From contig CAKSUT010000007.1 in NCBI GenBank assembly GCA_934502885.1, forward strand, positions 1 through 64,000: a stretch of 64,000 nucleotides of DNA. The letters run 5' to 3'. The translations under genes and the position numbers were made by a program. This stretch comes from an uncultured Eubacteriales bacterium. Lineage in GTDB: Bacteria > Bacillota > Clostridia > Oscillospirales > CAG-382. Below, piece by piece: positions 7,074 through 14,986 of the stretch (positions are counted from its first letter, which is position 1; every line of letters begins with the position of its first letter). Under the pieces are notes generated by a model. The model had not been told where the DNA came from and ran no database searches. It was given only the letters and a program-made list of their open reading frames with translations.

Positions 7074-8363
7074 ATGCCGGATTTCAGATTTGAAACTCTC
7101 CAGGTACACGCAGGACAGGAGTCGCCCGACCCCGCAACCGACGCAAGAGCGGTTCCGATATATGCGACAACCTCGTATGTATTCAAAGACTCCGCACAGG
7201 CGGCGGGCAGATTCGCGCTCACCGAGGGCGGCAACATCTACACAAGGCTTATGAACCCCACGTCGGACGTCTTTGAAAAGCGCGTCGCCACACTTGAAGG
7301 CGGTGTCGGTGCTCTTGCGACAGCTTCAGGCTCTGCGGCTATAACCTACGCTGTGCAGAACATAGCGGTGGCAGGAGACCACATCGTGTCGTCAGCTAAC
7401 CTCTACGGCGGAACGTACAACCTTTTCTCAAACACTCTCGTCGAGCAGGGACTGAAAACAACGTTCGTCGATCCTTCCTGTCCGGAGAACTTCGAGAAAG
7501 CGATACTTCCGAACACAAAGCTTCTCTATGCCGAAACCCTTGGAAACCCCAACTCGGACGTAATCGACATAGAGGCGATAGCACAGGTCGCACACCGTCA
7601 CGGAATACCGCTCATAGTGGACAGCACCTTTGCAACGCCGTATCTTCTCAGACCGATAGAACACGGAGCGGACATAGTCGTTCACTCGGCGACGAAGTTC
7701 ATGGGAGGTCACGGAACGGTAATGGGCGGCGTTATAGTTGACGGAGGAAAGTTCGACTGGGCGCAGAACGACAAATTCCCCGGTCTCTCGAAGCCGAATC
7801 CGTCGTACCACGGAGTGGTCTTTACCGAAGCCGCCGGAAATGCGGCGTATATCATAAAACTCCGCACGACAATCATGCGCGACCAAGGTGCGACGATATC
7901 CCCGTTCAATTCTTTTCTCCTTCTCCAGGGTCTCGAAACGCTGTCTCTCCGCGTTGAACGTCACGTTGAAAACGCACTCCGCGTCGTTGACTTTCTGAAG
8001 AACCATCCGCAGGTCGAAAAGGTAAATCACCCCTCGCTTGAGGTCGGCGAAAAGAAGGCTCTCTACGACAAATATTTTCCGAACGGTGCGGCGTCGATAT
8101 TCACCTTCGAGATAAAGGGCGGTGCGGAAGCAGCAAAGAAGTTCACGGAAAGTCTCAGTCTCTTCTCGCTTCTCGCAAATGTTGCGGACGTAAAGAGCCT
8201 CGTTATTCATCCGGCGTCAACGACGCATTCGCAGATGAACGAAAAAGAGCTTCTCGCCTGCGGCATAAAGCCGAACACTATAAGACTTTCGATAGGCACC
8301 GAACACATCGACGACATCATAGCCGATCTTGAAAGAGGTTTTGCGGCAGTCGCCGAGAAATAA
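7074..8363 (+). CDS. metY: O-acetylhomoserine aminocarboxypropyltransferase (OAH sulfhydrylase)
   Basis: A 429-residue PLP enzyme of the Cys/Met-metabolism family, the usual length for OAH/OAS sulfhydrylases and longer than cystathionine synthases. PLP lysine is in VVHSATKFMGGHG. Other landmarks are IYTRLMNPTSDVFEKR and LYAETLGNPNSDVIDI, and the substrate-binding region near the C-terminus has VIHPASTTHSQM. It converts O-acetylhomoserine and sulfide to homocysteine and acetate. AAGGAAG lies 8 bases before the ATG. It is the first gene of the metY-cysK-Rrf2 operon, so sulfide is offered to both homocysteine and cysteine synthesis under one control. Confidence 0.92.
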   Translation: MPDFRFETLQVHAGQESPDPATDARAVPIYATTSYVFKDSAQAAGRFALTEGGNIYTRLMNPTSDVFEKRVATLEGGVGALATASGSAAITYAVQNIAVAGDHIVSSANLYGGTYNLFSNTLVEQGLKTTFVDPSCPENFEKAILPNTKLLYAETLGNPNSDVIDIEAIAQVAHRHGIPLIVDSTFATPYLLRPIEHGADIVVHSATKFMGGHGTVMGGVIVDGGKFDWAQNDKFPGLSKPNPSYHGVVFTEAAGNAAYIIKLRTTIMRDQGATISPFNSFLLLQGLETLSLRVERHVENALRVVDFLKNHPQVEKVNHPSLEVGEKKALYDKYFPNGAASIFTFEIKGGAEAAKKFTESLSLFSLLANVADVKSLVIHPASTTHSQMNEKELLACGIKPNTIRLSIGTEHIDDIIADLERGFAAVAEK

Positions 8364-8419
8364 CATGACAAACAGAATTACACATAAACTTACACCATCT
8401 TTATAAAGGAGCGATTTAT

Positions 8420-9352
8420 ATGTCAAAGATATACACATCAGCAGACGAACTTATAGGTAAAACCCCTCTTCTTGAGCTCACACACATTGAAAAGAAGCTC
8501 GGGCTCAAGGCAAAGATTCTCGCAAAGCTCGAGTACTTCAATCCGGCAGGATCGGTAAAGGACCGTATCGCAAAGAAGATGATTGACGACGCCGAAGCCG
8601 CAGGAAAGCTCACTCCCGACTCCGTAATCATCGAGCCTACCTCCGGAAACACAGGTATCGGTCTTGCGTCGGTTGCGGCGGCAAGAGGCTACAGAATAAT
8701 CATCGTAATGCCCGAGACGATGTCCGTTGAAAGACGTCAGCTCATGAGGGCATACGGTGCAGAGCTTGTTCTCACTGAGGGTGCAAAGGGCATGAAGGGT
8801 GCAATCGCAAAGGCTGAGGAGCTTGCAAAGGAGATTCCGAACGCATTTATTCCCGGTCAGTTCGTCAACCCCTCCAACCCCGAGGCGCACAGAGAAACGA
8901 CAGGTCCCGAAATATACGACGACACCGACGGTAAGGTTGACTTCTTCGTCGCAGGCGTAGGTACGGGCGGAACAATTACCGGCGTCGGCGAATACCTCAA
9001 GTCCAAGATTCCGACGGTAAAGGTTGTAGCGGTAGAACCCGAGACCTCCGCAGTGCTTTCAACAGGCATCGCAGGACCTCACAAGATTCAGGGCATAGGC
9101 GCAGGCTTTGTTCCGGAGGTTCTCAACACGAAGGTTTACGACGAAATCATCCCCGTTGCAAACGAGAGTGCTTTTGAAACCGGCAGACTCATCGGCAAGA
9201 ACGAGGGCGTACTCGTCGGCATATCCTCCGGGGCGGCACTCCATGCGGCAATTGAGGTTGCAAAGCGTCCCGAAAACGAGGGCAAGACCATTGTCGTTCT
9301 CTTCCCCGACACAGGCGACAGATACCTCTCCACTCCCCTTTTCGCAGAGTGA
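8420..9352 (+). CDS. cysK: Cysteine synthase (O-acetylserine sulfhydrylase A)
   Basis: A 310-residue PLP enzyme, normal length for CysK. PLP lysine is in NPAGSVKDRIAK, the substrate loop is EPTSGNTGIG, and the phosphate-binding loop is GVGTGGTITG. It joins O-acetylserine and sulfide to make cysteine. AAAGGAG is 9 bases upstream of the ATG, and the gene is 56 bases behind metY with no terminator between. No serine acetyltransferase gene is in the window. Confidence 0.95.
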   Translation: MSKIYTSADELIGKTPLLELTHIEKKLGLKAKILAKLEYFNPAGSVKDRIAKKMIDDAEAAGKLTPDSVIIEPTSGNTGIGLASVAAARGYRIIIVMPETMSVERRQLMRAYGAELVLTEGAKGMKGAIAKAEELAKEIPNAFIPGQFVNPSNPEAHRETTGPEIYDDTDGKVDFFVAGVGTGGTITGVGEYLKSKIPTVKVVAVEPETSAVLSTGIAGPHKIQGIGAGFVPEVLNTKVYDEIIPVANESAFETGRLIGKNEGVLVGISSGAALHAAIEVAKRPENEGKTIVVLFPDTGDRYLSTPLFAE

Positions 9353-9389
9353 TTTAACGAACGCATAAACCGAGAAAGGAGGTCGGACG

Positions 9390-9818
9390 ATGCTTATATC
9401 GACCAAGGGCAGGTATGCTCTGAGAGTCCTCATTGACCTTGCCGAGCACAGAAACGGCGGCTACACACCAATGAAGGAGATTGCCGAAAGGCAGGAGATA
9501 TCGCTCAAATACCTCGAGAGGATAGTCCCCGAGCTTACCAAGGCGAAGTACATCGAAGGCGTTCACGGCAAAGGCGGCGGATACAGGCTCATAAAAGAAC
9601 CGTCGGACTGCAACGTGTGGGATATACTCTGCGTGACGGAAGACGACCTCGCTCCGGTATCGTGCCTAAAGAAGGACGCTCCAGCGTGTTCAAGAGCGGC
9701 TGAGTGTCGGACGCTTCCGATGTGGAACGGCTTTTACAAGCTCACGCACGACTACTTCTCCGGCATAACGGTGGCAGACCTGATAAAAGAATCCGCCTCC
9801 GACAACTACGTGATATAA
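9390..9818 (+). CDS. Rrf2/IscR-family transcriptional regulator (CymR-like)
   Basis: A 142-residue winged-helix protein of the Rrf2 family: MLISTKGRYALRVLIDLA at the start, helix-turn-helix about 28-60 (IAERQEISLKYLERIVPEL) and wing GVHGKGGGYRL. Three cysteines follow as C-x7-C-x5-C just before LPMWNGFY. In E. coli IscR the equivalent Fe-S ligands are C-x5-C-x5-C before the conserved Trp, so a cluster is possible but not assured. The operon position behind metY and cysK points to a cysteine/sulfur regulator like CymR. A perfect GGAGG precedes the ATG. It probably regulates its own operon. Confidence 0.88.
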   Translation: MLISTKGRYALRVLIDLAEHRNGGYTPMKEIAERQEISLKYLERIVPELTKAKYIEGVHGKGGGYRLIKEPSDCNVWDILCVTEDDLAPVSCLKKDAPACSRAAECRTLPMWNGFYKLTHDYFSGITVADLIKESASDNYVI

Positions 9819-9823
9819 ATTTA

Positions 9824-9865
9824 CCCCGAAGCACCGTAATAAGTGTTTCGGGGCAGTTTTTTTAT
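9824..9865. terminator. Rho-independent terminator of the sulfur operon
   Basis: Eleven-pair stem CCCCGAAGCAC (9824-9834) / GTGTTTCGGGG (9843-9853) with one G-T pair, followed by CAG and seven T. It lies between convergent genes and may also help terminate the leftward MORN gene. Confidence 0.85.
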
Positions 9866-9894
9866 TTTGTGGTTTTTGCGCTGATCTCAGCCTC

Positions 9895-11553
9895 TCAGCC
9901 GACGCTTTTTCCGTCAACCCATTCGGAGCCTTTCACGACGTCGTGAAGGTTCTTTTCGGCGTTGTAGACTATGTTGTACTCCGTGCCGCTGACACGGTTA
10001 TCGTCGCTGAAAGTTCCGACAAAGCTTGCGTAAACACCCTCGTAAAGGGGACTTCCTTTCGGCAAATACTCCGTGCCCGAGCCGTTCTTTTTACCGTCCT
10101 TCATCTCGCCGATGTACGTGAGAATACCGCTTTGGTAGGTTCTCGCCTTGCCGTTTACGTTGCCGCCGCCGAACACACCCTCCGCACAAAGATATCCTGC
10201 ACGGTTATAAAGCTTGCCGCTTCCGCTGTAGAGATTGCTCTCAAAGCTGCCGGAATACATAAGTCCGTCCTTTGCACGGGGAACGACGAACTCCGACACC
10301 TCATTTACGAGAGTGTATTCATTTTCGCCGTAGTCGTTTCTGCCGGCAACAGCGCCGTTATAGTATGCTTTACCCACTCCGTGCGCAACTCCGTTCACAA
10401 CGTTTCCTCTGTAGTAGAGCAGGTCTCCGCCGTATACAGAAGACCTGAACGGAAGCAACGAACTTTCAAAATAGTATATTACGCCGTCCGTGTCCGTATA
10501 GCCGGGAGCGTAGGTTATATAGGTATCGTAGGGCTTATGAAAATATCCGTACTCCGCATCGACATTGACAAGTCTGTCGGTGAGAATTTTGCCGTCGTAT
10601 ACGGGGTTTCCGTCCTTGTATATGGTTCCGGCGAAAGAAACGACATGGTCTTCCTCATCACGCTCGACGCTCTCTCTGTTTATCGAAAGGTACTTCTTTC
10701 CCACGGTCGTATAGCGAATCTGAGTCTTTTCGTCCTCTTTGCCTCTCATAACAAGTCCGTAACGGAAAGAATCATCAAAGGCGCAATAGGAAATACCCTG
10801 TGCGTTTTCGTAATCGGCGGTATAGCGCACCGCACCCTTGAAATTGTCGTTGTAGGTATACACAGAGCCGTTTGCGTTGTTGACATATGTCACGGTCTCA
10901 TAGCTTCCGAAGCGGTCGGTTCTCTTATTAACGCTGACGCCGTATTCAAGCGTGCCGTCCTCCGAGAGCTTTCCTCTTTTCGTTTCCGTGCTTCCGACAG
11001 AGGGATATCCGTCTTTCTCTCCGTCATAGGTCTCGACCGCAGGCTCGTAATCCCTGACTTCGTTTTCGATTATCTTCACGTCAAAGCGGCGTTTTGAGTT
11101 GTCGTATACGCACTCGCCGTACTTCTGAAGCCAGTCGGCACGGATAACTGTTCTGCCGCCGATGTTGTAGGAGTCGGCTTTTTCGCCGTCAACGTAGGTC
11201 ACAATATCGGTGGAGTATATGGGGAATTTATAACCGAAAGACTGCACTGCGGGCTTTTTCTCATTCACAAAATCGCCGATGTATGCAGTAAATGAAAAGG
11301 GCTTGCGGTCAATCGAAAGCGTTCTGTCGGCAGCGTTCCACACAACGTCAAAGCCGTAATTGAGAAGCTCCTCCGCAATGAGGTATGTATTCCCGGCGTA
11401 GTTGTACGACTCAATCGGGCAGTTATCTATAAAAACCGTGATATCCGTATCGGTGACGGCACCGACGGTTTCGGCAGCACTTGCTCTTACCCCGCATACA
11501 CCGGTAGCAGCAGCCGCCGCAAGGAAAAACGCTACGCTCTTTCTGAAATTCAT
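9895..11553 (-). CDS. Secreted MORN-repeat protein with copper-amine-oxidase-like N-terminal domain
   Basis: A 552-residue exported protein with a signal peptide at 1-27 (ending RASA). Residues about 38-160 hold two strand-rich units of the type seen in copper amine oxidase N-terminal-like domains (YNYAGNTYLIAEELLNYGF...VVWN and YNIGGRTVIRADWLQKYG). These are envelope-associated domains in Firmicutes, with no implied oxidase activity. From about 370 onward there are MORN-like units (YYRGNVVNGVAHGVGKAYYNG, YSGSFESNLYSGSGKLY, YIGEMKDGKKNGSGTEY). The function is unknown, probably surface scaffolding. A promoter candidate with TATAAT lies at 11672-11667 with a weak -35, and GGAGG precedes the ATG. 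Confidence 0.75.
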   Translation of the reverse strand: MNFRKSVAFFLAAAAATGVCGVRASAAETVGAVTDTDITVFIDNCPIESYNYAGNTYLIAEELLNYGFDVVWNAADRTLSIDRKPFSFTAYIGDFVNEKKPAVQSFGYKFPIYSTDIVTYVDGEKADSYNIGGRTVIRADWLQKYGECVYDNSKRRFDVKIIENEVRDYEPAVETYDGEKDGYPSVGSTETKRGKLSEDGTLEYGVSVNKRTDRFGSYETVTYVNNANGSVYTYNDNFKGAVRYTADYENAQGISYCAFDDSFRYGLVMRGKEDEKTQIRYTTVGKKYLSINRESVERDEEDHVVSFAGTIYKDGNPVYDGKILTDRLVNVDAEYGYFHKPYDTYITYAPGYTDTDGVIYYFESSLLPFRSSVYGGDLLYYRGNVVNGVAHGVGKAYYNGAVAGRNDYGENEYTLVNEVSEFVVPRAKDGLMYSGSFESNLYSGSGKLYNRAGYLCAEGVFGGGNVNGKARTYQSGILTYIGEMKDGKKNGSGTEYLPKGSPLYEGVYASFVGTFSDDNRVSGTEYNIVYNAEKNLHDVVKGSEWVDGKSVG

Positions 11554-11735
11554 TATGTCAAAACCTCCGCAAAAGTATTCATATATATCCGTACATTCGA
11601 CGTAAAATCAGAGCATTTTGTTCCGTAATTCCGCAGAAAAAAACATCGTCGTAATCTATTGTTTACATTATATCACATAACATCGGTTAAATTATTGCTC
11701 AAAGGTAATTTTGTTGTAAATTGTCGCAGAAACAT

Positions 11736-11764
11736 TTGACTTATACAAAATCGGGTGATATAAT
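11736..11764 (+). promoter_or_regulatory. Sigma-A promoter for typA
   Basis: TTGACT (11736-11741), 17 bases, TATAAT (11759-11764). A second TATAAT at 11777-11782 lacks a matching -35. The rest of 11554-11735 has only the leader of the leftward gene. Confidence 0.8.
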
Positions 11765-11845
11765 ATCATTTTGTGTTATAATGTAAAAAAGGTACGCAGT
11801 GAAGTAGCCGAAAAGGCGGACAAAAAGAAAGGCACGGAGTTATTT

Positions 11846-13669
11846 ATGATAAGAAACGATTTGAGAAACATCGCCATAGTCGCACACGTTGACCACGGCA
11901 AGACCACGCTCGTTGACGAAATGCTCAAGCAGAGCGGCACGTTTCGCGAAAACCAGGTTGTCGAAGACAGAGTCATGGACAGCAACGACCTCGAACGTGA
12001 AAGAGGAATTACAATTCTTGCAAAGAACACGTCTCTCGTGTACAAAGATATAAAGATAAACGTTGTAGACACCCCCGGACATGCCGATTTCGGCGGCGAA
12101 GTTGAGCGTATACTCAAGATGGTAAACGGAGTCATCCTTCTTGTTGACGCTTTCGAGGGTACTATGCCTCAGACGAGATTCGTTCTCCAGAAGGCTCTTG
12201 AGATGGGACACAAGGTCATAATCTGCGTAAACAAAGTTGACCGTCCCGGCGCAAGAGTATATGAGGTTGTGGACGAGGTTCTTGAGCTTTTCATCTCCCT
12301 CGACGCAAACGACGACCAGATAGACAGTCCCGTTGTGTTCTGCTCCGGCAGAAACGGCACGGCTTCCCTCTCCCCCGACAGTCAGGACAGCGACCTCCGT
12401 GCGCTCTTCGAGACGATAATCAACCACATTCCGGCTCCCGACGTTGACCTTGACGCACCGGCTCAGATGCTTGTTTCGTCGATAGACTACAACGAATACG
12501 TCGGCAGAATAGCTCTCGGCCGTGTCGAAAGAGGTATAATCAAGAGAAACGAGGACGTTGTGGTCACAAACTTCAACGGTGCTCACGACGACTACAGCGC
12601 AAAGATTGCCTCGATGTTCACGATAGAGGGACTTAAGCGTGTTCCGGCAGAAGAGGTAAAGGCGGGAGACATCGTATGTATCTCGGGTATTGAGGGCATA
12701 ACGATAGGCGACACCATATGCGACGCAAACGCCGTCGAGGCTCTTCCCTTTGTAAAGATTTCCGAACCGACACTTGAAATGACCTTCTCAGTAAACGATT
12801 CCCCGTTCGCAGGCACCGAGGGCAAGTACTGCACCTCGCGCCACCTCAGAGAAAGACTTTACCGCGAGCTTCTCAAGGACGTTTCTCTCAGAGTCAGCGA
12901 CACAGAGTCCACCGAGAGCTTCAAGGTTGCCGGCAGAGGAGAGATGCACCTCTCGATACTCATAGAGACTATGCGCCGTGAGGGCTACGAATTTCAGGTA
13001 AGCGCACCGAAGGTTCTTTACAAGGAGACCGACGAGGGCATAATGGAGCCTCTTGAAGAGGTTACGTGCGAGGTTCCGACCGATTACATGGGTTCGGTAA
13101 TGGAAAAGCTCGGCTCGAGAAAGGGAGAGCTTAAGGATATGCAGCCGCAGGGCGACACACGCATGAAGCTCACCTTCTCCATTCCGACAAGAGGTCTCTT
13201 CGGCTACAGAAACGAATTTCTCACCGATACCAGAGGCGAGGGTATCATAAGCTCGATTTTCGAGGGCTACACGCCTTACAAGGGCGAAATTCCGAAGCGC
13301 GTCACCGGTTCTCTCATCGCTTACGAAACGGGCAAGACAACCGCTTACGGCATATTCAACGCACAGGACAGAGGGCTTATGTTCGTCGAGGCGTCTCAGG
13401 ACGTATACGAGGGTCAGATTGTCGGCGAATCCCCCAAAACCGACGATATTGTCGTAAACGTCTGCAAGAAAAAGCACATGACCGCCGTTCGTTCGTCGGG
13501 TGCGGACGAAGCTCTCCGTCTTATCACGCCGAAGTTCTTCAGCCTTGAGGAAGCTATCGAGTACATCAACGACGATGAGCTTATTGAGGTAACTCCCAAG
13601 TCGATAAGACTGCGCAAGGCAATTCTCAACAACGTAAACCGTGCAAAGTTCAACGCAAAGAACAAATAA
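11846..13669 (+). CDS. typA: Translational GTPase TypA/BipA
   Basis: This 607-residue protein is the family's usual length. GTPase motifs are G1 AHVDHGKTT, G3 DTPGHADFGGE and G4 NKVDRPGAR, followed by EF-G-like domains and the BipA-specific C-terminal domain. It is a ribosome-associated GTPase needed for ribosome assembly and stress or low-temperature growth in several bacteria. The start at ATG 11846 was chosen because of GGAG six bases before it and because the homology begins at MIRNDLRNIAIVAHVDHGK; the upstream 25 codons lie in the leader. Confidence 0.95.
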   Translation: MIRNDLRNIAIVAHVDHGKTTLVDEMLKQSGTFRENQVVEDRVMDSNDLERERGITILAKNTSLVYKDIKINVVDTPGHADFGGEVERILKMVNGVILLVDAFEGTMPQTRFVLQKALEMGHKVIICVNKVDRPGARVYEVVDEVLELFISLDANDDQIDSPVVFCSGRNGTASLSPDSQDSDLRALFETIINHIPAPDVDLDAPAQMLVSSIDYNEYVGRIALGRVERGIIKRNEDVVVTNFNGAHDDYSAKIASMFTIEGLKRVPAEEVKAGDIVCISGIEGITIGDTICDANAVEALPFVKISEPTLEMTFSVNDSPFAGTEGKYCTSRHLRERLYRELLKDVSLRVSDTESTESFKVAGRGEMHLSILIETMRREGYEFQVSAPKVLYKETDEGIMEPLEEVTCEVPTDYMGSVMEKLGSRKGELKDMQPQGDTRMKLTFSIPTRGLFGYRNEFLTDTRGEGIISSIFEGYTPYKGEIPKRVTGSLIAYETGKTTAYGIFNAQDRGLMFVEASQDVYEGQIVGESPKTDDIVVNVCKKKHMTAVRSSGADEALRLITPKFFSLEEAIEYINDDELIEVTPKSIRLRKAILNNVNRAKFNAKNK

Positions 13670-13681
13670 TACACGTTTCGC

Positions 13682-13759
13682 AGAGTCTCCCCGTCGATGT
13701 TCGTAAATGCCGGCGGGGATATTGCGGACAATCCGGCATATACTTAGTGAGGAGACTCT
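13682..13759 (+). promoter_or_regulatory. Leader with overlapping stem-loops before uppP
   Basis: Two stems share bases. The outer is AGAGTCTCC (13682-13690) with GGAGACTCT (13751-13759), just ahead of the GGAGG of uppP. The inner is TCCCCGTCG (13688-13696) with CGGCGGGGA (13711-13719). Because they overlap at 13688-13690 they cannot both form fully. It could be a typA terminator remnant or a regulatory leader. Confidence 0.4.
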
Positions 13760-13774
13760 TTCGGAGGTAGGATC

Positions 13775-14608
13775 ATGGCGAATTTCATCGAAATACTCAA
13801 GAGCATATTCTTAGGCATAGTAGAGGGCATAACCGAATGGCTTCCGATAAGCAGTACGGGACATATGCTTCTCGTGGACGAATTCATAAAGCTCGGAATG
13901 GCGGACGATTTCAAGGAGATGTTCTTTTACGTTATTCAGCTCGGAGCAATTCTTGCGGTCGTAATTCTGTTCCGGAACAAGATGTTTCCTTTCAACCTCA
14001 CCGACAAATCAAAGCCCGTGATAAAAAAGGACATCTTCTCCATGTGGTTCAAGGTTGTCGTGGCTTGTATACCGGGCGCTGTTGTGACGATACTTTTCGA
14101 CGATTTCATCGAGGCTCATCTTCACACGCCGTTTGTTATTGCCGCCGCTCTCATCTTCTACGGCATTGCGTTCATCGTCGTTGAAAACCTCAACAAGAAC
14201 CGCACGGTGAAGGTCGCCTCACTCTCGGACATTACATACAAAACAGCCTTTATCATCGGGCTTTTTCAGGTGCTTTCGATAATCCCCGGCACCTCGAGAA
14301 GCGGCGCGACCATAATCGGCGCACTCATAATCGGCGTGTCGAGGGTTGCGGCGGCTGAGTTTACATTCTTTCTCGCAGTACCGGTCATGTTCGGTATGAG
14401 CGCACTCAAGCTAATCGGCTTCGGCAGAGCGTTCACGTCCTCGGAAATTATCGTGCTTGCGGTCGGAATGATCGTCGCCTTTGCGGTGTCGGTCGCCGTC
14501 ATAAAATTCCTCATGAGCTATATTAAGAAGCACGACTTCAAGCTCTTCGGCATTTACAGAATAGTTCTCGGTGCGGCGGTGATTCTCTACTTTGCGCTTG
14601 CGCACTGA
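13775..14608 (+). CDS. uppP: Undecaprenyl-diphosphatase (BacA/UppP)
   Basis: A 277-residue polytopic membrane protein of the BacA family. The catalytic regions are EGITEWLPISSTGHM near the N-terminus and PGTSRSGATIIGAL in the middle. It dephosphorylates undecaprenyl diphosphate to recycle the lipid carrier of peptidoglycan synthesis and can give bacitracin tolerance. GGAGG lies 7 bases before the ATG. It follows typA by 105 bases that include overlapping stem-loops, and ends at a strong terminator. Confidence 0.95.
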   Translation: MANFIEILKSIFLGIVEGITEWLPISSTGHMLLVDEFIKLGMADDFKEMFFYVIQLGAILAVVILFRNKMFPFNLTDKSKPVIKKDIFSMWFKVVVACIPGAVVTILFDDFIEAHLHTPFVIAAALIFYGIAFIVVENLNKNRTVKVASLSDITYKTAFIIGLFQVLSIIPGTSRSGATIIGALIIGVSRVAAAEFTFFLAVPVMFGMSALKLIGFGRAFTSSEIIVLAVGMIVAFAVSVAVIKFLMSYIKKHDFKLFGIYRIVLGAAVILYFALAH

Positions 14609-14633
14609 ACTGAAAGTGCATCTCGCTGCATCG

Positions 14634-14666
14634 ATGCGTCTCCTTTCGGAGGCGCATATTTTTTTG
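14634..14666 (+). terminator. Rho-independent terminator after uppP
   Basis: Ten-pair stem ATGCGTCTCC (14634-14643) / GGAGGCGCAT (14648-14657) with a TTTC loop, then ATTTTTTTG. A second hairpin TTGTGCA-AAA-TGCACAA plus TTTT lies at 14758-14778. The remaining sequence up to the next promoter shows no gene. Confidence 0.9.
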
Positions 14667-14807
14667 CTTTTGGGAATAAAGATTAAACCGTGTACACAAC
14701 TCTTTGAAACATTTAAACTCACAGAAGGACATCATAAGTTCAAAAATGTGCTTTTGATTGTGCAAAATGCACAATTTTGTGTATGAAAATATGAGCAGTA
14801 TTACATA

Positions 14808-14836
14808 TTGCATAAACCGCCGTTTTGGTGTATAAT
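14808..14836 (+). promoter_or_regulatory. Promoter for the EF-G-like gene
   Basis: TTGCAT (14808-14813), 17 bases, TATAAT (14831-14836). This leaves an untranslated leader of about 145 bases before the ATG at 14987, with short A-rich repeats but no riboswitch I recognise. Confidence 0.7.
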
Positions 14837-14986
14837 ATAAGCAGTTTACGGAAGAGCATTGAGTTTACTTTACGCGGACAGATTATCCGAGAAAGATATA
14901 TTTCCGAAAAGACAACTTTCGGGAAAAGTGACTTCCCAAGCTAAATAATTCAGATGCGAAAAGCATCGCGGAGAGGAGAATTTTCA

